The translations under genes and the position numbers were made by a program. A DNA stretch of 64,000 nucleotides from positions 131,155-195,154 of the forward strand of contig QANZ01007028.1 in NCBI GenBank assembly GCA_003254925.1, given 5' to 3'. Positions 46,362-58,125 of this stretch are shown piece after piece. The notes beneath the pieces are model-generated. The model made no database searches. It had not been told where the DNA came from and saw only the letters and a list, made by a program, of their open reading frames with translations. Position 1 is the stretch's first letter, and every line of letters starts with the position of its first letter. The DNA is from Chamaecrista fasciculata (Eukaryota; Streptophyta; Magnoliopsida; Fabales; Fabaceae).

Positions 46362-49300
46362 CTGAAACTCCATCTGAATTGGTGGTCTCGTCCAAGATTT
46401 CTTTTCTGACATCATGGAAATAAGTTCAACTTCTGCACTCAAGGTTGGCTCGGTTTGCCCGGGAAATTTTCTAATCCTAGAAATTAAGAGGATTAGAGAA
46501 TAGAAATTTAGAACAGCTATTATATTGATCAGAAAAGCATTGAACACAATAATACTGATATAGAAAGGGAAGAGGGAGAGTAAAAACAGTTTCATAAAGG
46601 ACCAAAGAAGATGTCAAATAAAAAGTTGATTAACAACATGACCCAAAAATGACATAACTAATAGCAGATCCATAATGGATCTTAGTATCATACGCTAAAA
46701 CTGAAACACCATAAATAATGACAACTGAATTCAACGATAAACATAATAACCAGAATTTCAAAATATACAATAAATTTGAATAATAATTATAATAATGTGA
46801 GACACTTACTTCCAAACCAAACAATCAATTGCTGCATTGTATTTTGCTCGGCCTGATGTAACCGTGAAATTTGTTTTGGCCGTTTGTTTAGGCACAGGAA
46901 TCTTCACAACGACCCCAAGTGCAAACATTTTTGTACCAAAGACACTCTTCACCTGAAAAAATATGTTTAAAAAGATCAAGCCAGTTGCAGGATCCTAATC
47001 TTCAAAAGATTGGACTTCCAACATATGAAATTTCAAACCTTAACATTTACTTCCATCCGTGTTCGACCAAGTTGCTTGATTGTCGGCAATACTTTGAAGG
47101 GAAGATTAAACCCCTCAGTGATACGATACCTACACATTATACAATCATGTAATGTAAGTAGATATTAGATAGGACACCATGGATAAACCAAAAAGATAAG
47201 AACTTACTTCATGAGTTCAAATTCACCATCAGGTGGCACAAAACTAACAGTCTTCTCTGAGTTGAACCTCGTCAAATTTACACACTGATGGAAAGTGACA
47301 TCATCAAGTTCGATAGTTTTACCACTGCATAATTAATTTTGTTGATAAAAGAAAAATATTATTGGAAGAGGAGAGAGAACAAAAGGGAAGTAAAGGGAAT
47401 TTTCCAAATACAGCATATTAAAAAAAATAGAAAGGAAAAAAAAGAAAAGAAAGATTTAATCTCTGCAAAAAAAATCAAATTAAGCAATAATGTAACAGGA
47501 GATCATATAAACAACTTCAAAATGGCTGTATTTTAAAAAAATGTCGGCAGAAGCAGAAAGTATGGAAGAACAGGAGCAACTGAAAGATACCTTTTAGTGG
47601 GACAGGATTTAAGTTGTGACCAATTTTATCATTTAAACCCAACTTCAAATCAGGCATTCCAGAAAGGAAGCATTTCATCAGTATCTTCCCTGTTACATCA
47701 CATCACACTACCTGAAATCACAATCCTGTAAGCAGGCAACCTAGCAAACTTCAACATAAAGACAATGTAAGTAAGTCCATGACCCACCTTTTGAAGACAT
47801 AAGAAGATTCACGGTTTCCACAATACCCAGGAAGACTTGCAGTAAATCAAATGCTGTTTCAGGATGGCAACAAAAATATGAATAAGAATAGGATAGTATA
47901 AAACTGACCTCATTCTTTTTGTAAACAAGGCCTTCTCTCCGCCAACCAACAGCACCAGTAACTTGTAAAGTTGCATTTGGGACAGGTCTATCTGTGGGCT
48001 ATTTTTAAAACATTGCACACAATGTATAATGAAGTAAAGGATTTAGTAAGATACCCCCAACTAAAAAGATGTAAGATTTGCACAATAACATTTGGAAGAA
48101 AACAAAACAGTTAGAGAGGGAATAAAAATAACACTTCCACTTCGGCTATAAATAGCAACTAAAGTTGATTTTATCTTCTTCTAACTTATTTGCGCAGGTT
48201 TGAAGGTTACTGTTGAGAAGAGGTGTAGGAAAAGAAATGTGAGTAATTTTGACTAAAAGATAATACCACTGAAGAATTTGCTAATATAGACAACCACTCA
48301 CAGGTGAGGCAGCTAGCCTAAATCAGTATAAAAGCCATACGTTTACTGAGTTCGGCTAAGATTTTAGGGCTGAAGGAATCATTGAAGGCCATAAGATCGA
48401 GTGAATTGTCTTTTGGAAGTTTATGTATGACAAGATAATGGCAGTTTTTGCAAAGTAGATTTATTTATAGGCCACTGACCTGTTCTTTTGGGGAAGAACA
48501 AGAGAATGTAATGGTGTGGGCCTTTAAAACAAATGGGTAAATTATTTTATATTTGATACACTAATATATTCATGAATGCAACAATCTGTACTGTAATTTA
48601 TCATTTTTCTATTTTGTCATGTGGGAGTGCCCATGTTGTGCCTTATCTTGTATTCATGTCCATGTCTGTGCATCTTTCCTTCAGGATAGTTACAATTTAC
48701 AATAGCATGTTTGCACTGACCTTGGATGAAAACAGGGTAACCAAAGTCCATAATTTTTGAAAATACATGGACATAATAACCATTCAGCCATTTACATGAC
48801 TCATTTTTCATTGACAAACTATACTTGGTCTTTGACTGCTATAAAAGTACAGCTAGAAAAAACTAGCTTGTTTGGAAGCTGCATATGTGAGTATGAACTC
48901 ACCCCACTTTCCTGACAGTCAAAAACAAATGCCTAGATTATTACATGTTTTAATAACAGTTATCGTTTTAGATTCTAAAGATCTGATCATGTGTAATCAA
49001 GCGAATCAATTTGGTCTAGCAGTTTCCACCAATATAATTAATTTAGAGCTTGTCAAGAGGCATGAAAAGAACAAGGAACAACTGTCTTCCCCCTCCACCC
49101 TGCCAAAGCCTGGTTTCCCGAGTCATCTGTAAGGTTTACTTTGTATTTTGCAAATATAAACAACCCTAATGCACTTGGCTACAATAGATACTTCTAACTC
49201 ATAAGTTTTTGAACCATAAAAAATCAAGATTCACAAAGATTTAATTGAACAATAATCTCAACAATAACAAGTACAGCATGAACATGTAAGAATAAGGTTT

Positions 49301-50349
49301 TTAATTCTATCACCATATAGTTACTTACCATCCAGAAGCTCATAAATGAGAACAAAATTGTTGCGAATTGCATCCTCATCAAAAGATCCACCAAAATATG
49401 ATATGAATAGTGCAACAGCCTGTAAGGGAAATTTTTCCAATCAGAGCAGATAAGGAAGCCAGATTGCAGTCCTACTTGAGAAGTTATTTTCATTTACATT
49501 TCACATAATCAAAAATAAATATTAATAGTCATCATATAGCAAAAGCCAAGAAATCATCTGGATTGACCTTATGACAATTACAAAGCCACCATCCTAGAAA
49601 GTTAGGGAAAGCTGGAATAGAACAAAAGCCCACAAAATCAACAACAAAAAGACTCAATTCCTATAATTTAATGGAGAAAGCTAGTGATAAGATAAAGTGT
49701 ACAGGCAAGGAGGTGGCGGCTACCTCGACAACAAACTTGAAAGCGCAAGCAACATTAGTATTGCTGCTGACAACAATCACAATGTAGACATTGCTGATCC
49801 TCATATAAAAGAAAGAGCAACCACCAATCTGTCTCACAGGACAAGTACCAAGATCTTTTGTTTGCATTATATGTGTCCGGAATGCATCCACCATATTTCC
49901 CCTGTAAAACTATCAATTAGTATGCACAAATTGCCAGTGAAGGAGTAGTAAATTAACTGTTAACATCTCAAATTCTCAGCAGCAAAAAGGAAGCAATATT
50001 AGGTCAACACTAGCTTTGATCAAAATATGCTTACTTATTTGTCTATTAATCCTCCTTACGCAAGAATGACAGGCTTCGCGCATGGGAGCACGAATTGTCG
50101 AAAACCCATTTCTGAAATTCATAAATTAATGTGCCACTCAATGTGTAACGACCCCACAAAAAATGGAGATAAGCTTATTTCATCAATTACGATTACTAAC
50201 TAGTGGCAAACGCACAAGAGTTTGGACAAGAGATAGAGTAGAGGAAAGGGAAAAAGTAATAGTTACCCAACATTGTCGCGATAAAGGCGATTAATGAGAA
50301 CATCCCCTCGAAGGTTTAAGAAGTATATGGCAGAAGCAGCCACCGGCAT
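46362..50349 (-). pseudogene. AP2M-like (AP-2 clathrin adaptor mu) pseudogene, introns kept
   Basis: Exons in order on the minus strand: 50267-50349 (MPVAASAIYFLNLRGDVL), 49724-49901 (NMVDAFRTHIMQTKDLG), 49329-49419, remnant 48721-48756, 47909-47998 (TLQVTGAVGWRREGL), 47788-47836, 47591-47711, then pieces for [47 protein letters not shown], and 46362-46475 (RKFPGQTEPTLSAEVE). AP2M recruits tyrosine-motif cargo at the plasma membrane. Defects: the acceptor of exon 4 reads AA where AG is expected (48757-48758), and exon 4 lacks about 59 bases, shifting the frame. The acceptor of exon 6 also reads AA (47837-47838). Exon 7 lacks bases at two places. The last exon was not found. Kept introns indicate duplication, not retroposition. 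Local sequencing error is an alternative. Confidence 0.83.
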
Positions 50350-50495
50350 GTCCGATCACTTTATCAACTCCCAATTCTCCGAAAGAACAATCAGAAATGG
50401 TGATTTCGCAGAGGAGGTGTCAGATCTATAGAGTGTGTCTTAAAAACAGTGAAGCTTTTCAAGTAACTACATAGAGTGCTGCATTCGGGGAAAGG

Positions 50496-50545
50496 AAAAT
50501 TACTATCAATCAAATTTTTTTGGCCAAAATTACGATCAATCAAAT
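50496..50545 (-). repeat. Micro-retroposon insertion g
   Basis: Direct repeats of 20 bases with one mismatch (AAAATTAC-T/G-ATCAATCAAAT; 50496-50515 and 50526-50545) flank TTTTTTGGCC, on the minus strand GGCC plus A6. Confidence 0.75.
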
Positions 50546-51540
50546 CGAAATTTATTCAAATGCACCAACTTTTCTATATATAATTTCAAAAAAAATACAT
50601 GCTGCCTATACATGAGAAAACCCAAATGGAAAAATTGATTAACTCGCAGTTTACATTTTCTTATCGGGGTTATGTCGCATATGCCTATGTTTAGAAATTG
50701 TGTTTGAAACTAATTCAAAGGCGGTCTCTAATCTAAGCCTCTAACGTAATGTGTTCCCATGGCTTTCAGAATTCTTATTTTATAAGGAAAAATTAAGTAT
50801 CAACGAGATANGGATTGAGATTGGATTGAACTTTTTGCTCCCAAACAGGCCCTAAGCCTCTAACGTAATGTGTTCCCATGGCTTTCAGAATTCTTATTTT
50901 ATAAGGAAAAATTAAGTATCAACGAGATACCATGAATTCATGTTTTTTTTGTAATGTAATTGTCGAATTTGCATACTAATGATTGATTTGTCTAATAACT
51001 TCAAGTAATGTCCTGAGTGTAAAATTGAGCTGGCCAAATATATATAGCCATGGATATGTCTTTTTCAATTTTTTCTTTTTTTTTGATGGGGGTCTTTTTA
51101 AGGTTTTTAATTGCTTGAAACATAGCATAAATAAGTGAAAACACTAAAGGAGACCGAGATGGCTTCTTGTAGATCTTCTCTCATGCTTAAATCAATTAGG
51201 ATTCTTTAGTCTGAGTTTGGGGATAAGAAAGTGTATTATTATGTCTGAATCTTGTTATGTTAAGATTCGTCGGCTGATATGCTAATTAGTAATTATAGAA
51301 ATGGTTTCCTGATAACTTCAAATGGATAGATACGTTTAATAAATGTAAATTGCTATGCGCCTAAATAGCATATATCGTTTTGGGTCACTATGAGCTGTCA
51401 ACATTTTGGGTCATATAAAGATAAATTGCTTTATAGAGAGAATCATTCATGTTAAGTGTGCAACTCAAAAACAACGACAAAAATCAAATGAAGTTTGTAT
51501 TTTAGAGTAATAGTGGAACAGTTGGAAAATATTAAGAATC

Positions 51541-51581
51541 AAAACATAACAAAGAAATCAGGCAAAAAAAAAAACATAACA
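51541..51581 (+). repeat. Micro-retroposon insertion h
   Basis: The direct repeat AAAACATAACA (51541-51551 and 51571-51581) flanks the 19-base insert AAGAAATCAGGCAAAAAAA. Confidence 0.55.
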
Positions 51582-52225
51582 GAAAAATTTAAGGACCAAA
51601 ACAGAATTTATCTTACAAGTTGATAACCAAAATGAAATTTTGACCATTTATGTATTTATAATTGTTCTTTGTGATTTTTTTTAATTCATTGTAATTGTTT
51701 TTTACTCAGTCTAATTGATATATGAATCAAACTTAAATTTGTAAGTTCCTCTAAAAGACAGTCCCAAAAAGTCTATTTGTTCACCATTGCAATAAAAATA
51801 AAACACATTATATATAAAACAATTTATTTTATTATATTGTATACTCTTTCTTTTTTGAAAAAAAAAATCCATTAAGGTCAGTGCTTTCTCATCTTCTCCA
51901 AACTAAAGGTTAAGTGAAGCAAAATTATTTGTGACCTTGTTTGTAAAAGAATAGGATGTTTGCAAGCTACAAAATGTGAAAGTAACATGGCCTTCTAGTT
52001 CTTGCTGTCACCAAAGACTTGTGTAAGCATAAGTACAAGTATTTTGGGTCCACAAAGGTGACTTGGGTTGCATCAAATTTCAAATTAAGAGACAAAGATG
52101 AATCCAAATACTGAGAGGTACCTAAGTGGATCAACTTTACTCTGTTGGCTACAAATAAAATAGAGACAAGTATTGAATTTTGATGTGGAAGTCGACAGAG
52201 GATCTGATCATCCAGGCATTAAGAG

Positions 52226-52260
52226 AGGAGGGTTTTTTTTTTTTTGCCAACCAGGAGGGT
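52226..52260 (-). repeat. Micro-retroposon insertion i
   Basis: The direct repeat AGGAGGGT (52226-52233 and 52253-52260) flanks T12 followed by GCCAACC, on the minus strand GGTTGGC plus A12. Confidence 0.6.
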
Positions 52261-52475
52261 ATTATTTTTACTAAAAAGTACAGAAGAGGGGAAAAAAAGT
52301 GATTCTCTCCAGTGTTGTTTATAAAAATTGTAAGAATGAATCTATTTCAAAATTAGAGCATTCAGTACATCGTTATGATTACTCTTTCTCCTGCAATAGA
52401 AAGACTATAATACTAAGCTTGATGGGTTAACTAAATATAATAAGAAAAATATATATTGTTAATCATTTTAATAAC

Positions 52476-53087
52476 TGATACATCACTATTTGGACGTATG
52501 TTTAGAAGGCCTTTGCTCCAGGCCTCCTCCCCCCTCCAAACCCTTCAAGGTGCACTCGAACCAGTCGAATGTCTCTCCACACATTTAGGGGCGGCCGTGA
52601 TCCATCCAGGATTACGGCGTTTGTCCCTAGCTTGACACGATCACCCACGATTGCCTTGCTCCGCAATTCTCGGTCTCCATCTTTGCCGGAGATCGTGGAT
52701 CACGGACTTGGTCATACCCACGTTCTCTAGTCCGTTGACGCCCGCCCTATAACGCGATACGCAATCACCACGATTGCCTTGCTCCGCAAATCTCGGTCTC
52801 CACCACTCTCGCTGGTGGAGATCGTGCTCAACTACGTGGTGCGCCCAGCGCGCTGGCCACCACTCTCACCCTGCTCTATAAATAGAGCTCAACCCAGCAG
52901 ACAAAGATTAGCTACTTCTCACTTTCAGAATTCTCTTATTCTCACATCCCTCACATTCTAACTTGAGCGTCGGAGTATTCTTCACATGGCCTCCTGTGAA
53001 GTTCTTGTAGGTACTTGGACACTCGAACTTGCTCTTGCAGCCCACACTTGTTGAACTAGGTAAGTGTGACAATCTTCTAATTTATTA
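52476..53087 (+). mobile_element. Solo LTR of the Tat/Ogre gypsy family, with target duplication
   Basis: Begins TGATACATCACTATTTGG and follows the 5' LTR at 10724 throughout: GC-rich U3 with CACGATTGCC units, TATA at 52877, GCTCAACCCAGCAGACAAA leader, CTTGAGCGTCGGAGTATTC, GTTGAACTAGGTAA end. Perfect 5-base duplication ATAAC at 52471-52475 and 53088-53092. No gag or pol follows, so it is a solo LTR. The terminal CA has become TA. Confidence 0.92.
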
Positions 53088-53092
53088 ATAAC

Positions 53093-54118
53093 TAACCTTG
53101 ATTTATATATATATATATTTCAATTCAAGCTATTAGAATTGGAATGGATTTGATGTTTACAATAATACAAGGAGTACTTTACAACTGTGAATGGCGAATG
53201 CGATCAAGTATTTGTTGATAACTGTGGAAATCATTTGAGAGTTTTTACTTTTTAGAGCTTCCATAGAAAATCGTTAAAAATAAATTACATGAAAAGAGCC
53301 TAGTATCTAAGTAAACTAAAAATATTTTATGTGTTTATACCAAAAAAAAAAATTTTATGTGAACAACACTAAAAATATTAGTATTATTAAAACTCTGTAC
53401 CAGACTCTTTAATTTTCTGGGAATAAAAATATTTTCTTATAATATAAAACCGTAATTTTATTTTTAATATGATATAATTGAAATTGGATTATCTGGAGTT
53501 CTCTGTGTTTGGAGAAATTTCGGCCCCGATTTTATCACCATCATTAGGATCTTGACACGTGGCGGACAATTTAATGAAACGATGTGTTTTGCTAAAATTT
53601 ATGAGACAAAGAGAACTCGTGAAGCGCTTGAAATGTAGAAGATTCGAGTCCGATATAATCATGATAAGATTAAATTTGTAAATATTATCTTAATATAATA
53701 ATAAAAATAAAAATATTATTTCTAAAATAAGAAATAAGATCAGTACAATCTAGTTGTTAACAAACAATAAAGAAGAGAAAAATTGGGAGAGAAAGATAGG
53801 ACTATGAGAGTTATAAAAACCCTAAATAAATTCTGGTCATAAATATGTAAATGAATTTCGGCTCCACTTTTTCATAAAGTTATTTTTAATTCCCAGTGCT
53901 TACTCATTCATTCATTGTCTTGCTCTCTCTTGCACAGTCTCACTCTCTTCTTTGTTGCATCTTGGTTTCATCTCTCTGTGAAAGTAGGTTTGAAGAAGAT
54001 ATCTCAGTGAATCCCAAGAAGCTACATTTGCGGCCATTTTGCGCAATTCAAGCAGCAGCTTCCGGAAGCCTCCAAAATCTCTTGTTTCCTGTTACCTCAT
54101 CTTTCTTGATCTGCTACA
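53093..54118. other. Upstream region and leader of the AHL gene
   Basis: AT-rich DNA with a micro-insertion at 53324. From about 53900 a CT-rich leader precedes the AHL start. Confidence 0.5.
53324..53361 (+). repeat. Micro-retroposon insertion j
   Basis: The direct repeat ATTTTATGTG (53324-53333 and 53352-53361) flanks the 18-base insert TTTATACCAAAAAAAAAA. Confidence 0.6.
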
Positions 54119-57100
54119 ATGGATTCTCGAGAACCGCCTCAGCCCGCGCCACCGCCGCACTTACAATCTCAGCCGCCGTCAGCGCCACCAAACATGATGC
54201 TCGGTCATGTTTTGTATGGCACCACTATGCCAAACCCCAATTCGACGCCCATCATGATGGCTCCGAACACCGCTCGATTTCCCTACAACCAACCGGTCCA
54301 ACAACAACAACAACAACAACCGCCGCCGCCTCCTCCGCCGTCTAAGCCTTCCGAAGCTCCGAGCAACACCAGTCCTTTCGACGGCTCATCCTCTTCCTCT
54401 GCTTTGAGGCCGTGTGGGTTTAACATGGATTCTGCCAAAAAGAAGAGAGGTCGCCCCAGGAAGTATTCACCTGATGGTGGTAACATTGCTTTGGGTTTGG
54501 CTCCAACGCCTATGTCTTCTTCTTCCGGTCCCGGTGATTTGAGTGGCACGCCGTCTGGAGAACCTTCAGCTAAAAAGAATAGAGGCAGGCCACCAGGCTC
54601 CGGAAAGAAGCAGTTGGATGCTCTTGGTATGTTTGAGCTCTTGAGCATGTTCTTTGCTTTTGTATGTCTTGCACTTTCTTTTTGCGGATCTGATTGTGCT
54701 TGTGCTCTCTTCTGCTCATGATCAGGAGCTGGCGGGGTAGGCTTTACTCCACACGTAATCTTGGTGAACCCTGGCGAGGTTAGCAACAAGAACCGTTGAA
54801 CTGGTCGATAATTACCATTTACCCAGTTCTCTTGGCTACAATTTTCTGAATCACTTAGTTTACAAACTTGGTTTACAAGCTCTTTTCTGCCACTATTGCT
54901 GCTATAAGTTAACTAAGCAAAGTGAATGAATTGAAAGAAATTGAAAGAAGTTAAGTGGTACTCAATTCACATGACGTCAATATTATGAGGGGAAAAAATA
55001 TTGCCATATAATTCTTTTTTTTCGCAAAGGGATATAAAGAATTGATTTTCCAAAATGTTTAAAATTGGACTTTATATGTAGCAGTGACAGTATTAATGAA
55101 TATGATTGAAACTATTTGAATGTGACATGTAATTATTGCTAATGGTTTTTATTTTGCTCATACGTTAAGGACAGTTACATGACAATTATTGTATTGCTGT
55201 CTCTTTAGAAATTTTTTGAAGCTGGATTTTTTAGGGAAAAAAAAAATTGGCATATACAAGAAGTTTCTCGAGTTTTTGGTCTAACTTGACATGCAGATGA
55301 TACTCACAAGTGATTCTTTTTTGTTTTCAACATGAGTGCTGCTGATTAAAAAGATTGTTACATGGTTCTTAGTAGCCAGTTTAATGTTAGCTATCCAAGT
55401 ATCCATAGTGCTTCAAATTTCTATTTTAGTATTACTCTGCCTTTCAAATTTTGACCATTTCAATTCATTGATCAATGTTAATTATTTATGGCATGTATAC
55501 GTTTGTTATGTTTTCTGGCTTGAGCATTCTGTGCCTAAACCTTGAGATTGATAAAGCTGCTTTCACCCGGTGGTGGATTTGAATAGATATCCTCATCTTG
55601 TGATATGTTGTTTGCCACACTGTGAAAGGAAGGGAGTAGTTATAGAATTATCCTACTGATATTCCTTTGAAAAGCTTCTCCTTATTCCCATCTTGTGATA
55701 TGTACTGTTAAATTATGTTTGAATGTTGCCTTGCATAACAAAGCATAGTTGAAGATTGGCTTTCTGGAATGGGTCATGATTTCAGTGGATTTTGTGTCTG
55801 TGTGTGGAGCAGATATGCTTATCTAAAGCCCATGCTTTAAGTTTCTATTAGGAAGCTCTATTTGGGGTTGCTGTTGTCACAGATCTTCTCATCAGTAGGC
55901 TTCCATTGTTTGTAGGACATTGGAGCAAAGATTATGGCCTTCGCTGAACAAGGGCCACGTGCAATTTGTATTCTTTCTGCTAACGGTGCAATCTGCAATG
56001 CCAACCTTAAGCAGCCAACAATGTCTGGTGGCGTCATGCAATATGAGGTACATTTTATAACCTTGTAGAACCCATTAGGTTGGTTTGAGCAAAGACTAAG
56101 GTATTTTGTTTATACAATATAAGATATGATTTGATGTTATATTCACTTTACTGAAAAGTAGAAGTTAACATGAAGTTACAGGCATACATTGCATTACTGA
56201 ATGTAATCGAATTTGTTTTATATACTCTATTATGAAATTCAAAATTTTTTATTGTTGTAATCTTTCCTTTTGAATTATGTCACAAAACGAAGTATTTTGG
56301 GGCCTGCTGGAATTGGATTTTGTTGTTATCTTTATATTGTTTGGTCGTTTATTGATTCTCTAATCTTATTTAATGTTGATTTCTGTGGCACTGGAGAGAT
56401 GCTGCAGCATATCTTTTCAAATCCCTTGGATTGATAGGAAGCCAAATTGACCATCTGAAGCAATTACTGATATATCTATTTTTTGATTGCATTGACATCC
56501 AAAAATCAATTAAGACTTTTCCCAATATACATCTTATTATATCATATTCGTATCATCTTATTGGTGCAAAAGATGGGAAAAGATAAATAGTTTTATAAGA
56601 CAGTCTGGGCGTTTAGATGAGAAATGGATCTGAGTATATTGATGGCTATGGTTATTTAGATACTGGAATGTCAGTCATAGAAACAACTGAAATCCTGAGA
56701 GCAAAGTTGTGCTATAAAGCGATGTTTTCAAAAAGCATCTAAACCATGGTAGCAGCTCTTGGTGACCTAAGTTTAGGGACTGAAGCAGGGTAGAAACTCA
56801 GATTGTCTTTGGTGGCTACTTTTGTGCATGAAACAGTATCAAAGATTGTTGGATTTTGGGCTTAAAGATTGCAAGTTTGGTACAAATTTCATCAGCACAA
56901 TCTTATCAGTGGCAATGTATCATGGCTCTGAAGAAATCTTCTTCTCTATTGAATTGTGAGTGTTGCAACTATGTAGAGAAACTACCTAAATTTATTTTTG
57001 GTAGGTAAGGTATTGGTCTTCCATGAGTCTATGAAAAGTGGAAAAGTAAACTACTGAGGACCTCAGAAGAATTGACTATATCACACTGATTTGGTTTGCA

Positions 57101-58125
57101 TTTATGCTCACTAAACGTTCCTTTTCCTTTGTGAGCTTTCTGATTTTGTGGTTTGCTTAATTGTAAGTGTTGGGGTATGTGCAACCTGCATTTTATTTTT
57201 GTTACTTTCACCATATTTTCTCTTATCTTCACTTTCTCCAAAACTGGCAAAGTCTTAGTTATTTATTGACGGGTTTTAAAAGTCAATTATCACACAAGTG
57301 GGTCCTTTAGAGAAGGGACCAAGTTTATCAGCCTCTTTAAGTTTGCATTATATACAATATCACGGACAATGAACTGAAATGTTGAAATGTATATTTTTGA
57401 CATGGAGATTTTATGTTTGATGACAATATAGTAACTTATTTTCTTAGTGGCCACTTTCTTCACATTATGTCATTTCACTTTTCAGGGCCGACATGAGATT
57501 ATATCTCTATCAGGTTCTTTCCTGGCATCTGATAGTGGTGGTACTAGCACTAGGAAAGCAGGTGGTTTGAGTGTGTCTCTTGCAGACGCAGATGGAAAAG
57601 TTGTGGGTGGTGGAGTTGTTGGAATGCTAATTGCAGCATCACCGGTGCAGGTATTGCTCTCAATGGTGGAAAATTTATTGCTAATAAACATGTGATGAAA
57701 TTCACCTTCATCTTCACCTTCGTCCCTTGTATTTCAGAGAGAGTACAGGGGAGACTTCCCTCTGCATGATGATTGACTTAACACTAATCCTTTATTTCTG
57801 CGCCGCCTGCTTTAATTATTAACAGGTGATTGTGGGTAGCTTTATTCCAGATGGGAAAAAGTCAAGCTCAAATGTGGTGAAATCGGGGCCTTCCCCCGTA
57901 CCGGGATCCCAAATGTTAAATTTTGGTGCATCCATGACCCCAACCAGTCCTACATCTCAAGGTGGTTCAAGTGACGACTCTGATGATAACGGGGATAGTC
58001 CTTTTAATAGAGGTCCTGGTCCTGGACCTGGACCTGGACCTGGAGTCTACAATAATGTTAACCAGCCCATCCACAATATGCAATGGAATCATCCTCAACT
58101 ATGGGCAAGCCAAACTCAGCAGTGA
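54119..58125 (+). CDS. AT-hook motif nuclear-localised (AHL) protein, two AT-hooks plus PPC/DUF296
   Basis: Five exons (54119-54626, 54726-54778, 55916-56047, 57486-57650, 57826-58125) join in phase to encode 385 residues. The N-terminus is Pro/Gln-rich (Q7 then P7 at residues 61-74). AT-hook 1 is KKKRGRPRKYSPDG (RGRPRK at 110-115); AT-hook 2 is KKNRGRPPGSGKK (155-160). The PPC/DUF296 domain runs from about 175 to 296: GVGFTPHVILVNPGED, AFAEQGPRAICILSANG, YEGRHEIISLSGSF, GGGVVGMLIAASPVQVIVGSF. Two hooks with one PPC make it a type II AHL. Such proteins bind AT-rich minor grooves in the nucleus and form multimers through PPC to modulate transcription. The GRFEI-type core reads GRHEII here. The C-terminus has an acidic SSDDSDDNGD patch and a (GP)n repeat encoded by tandem GGTCCT/GGACCT units near 58013. 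No defects. Confidence 0.93.

Larger units (their letters stand above)
50350..52470. other. Intergenic region upstream of the AP2M relic
   Basis: No gene. A roughly 75-base block (CCTCTAACGTAATGTGTTCC ... CAACGAGATA) appears on both sides of the N at 50811. Micro-insertions lie at 50496, 51541 and 52226. Confidence 0.5.

Noticed and set aside
46147-46423. Short plus-strand frames around the solo LTR end
   Set aside because: They cross the LTR boundary and the AP2M relic and match nothing.
54283-54789. 168-residue minus-strand frame ending in poly-Cys/Gly
   Set aside because: Antisense shadow of the CAA/CCG repeats in AHL exon 1.
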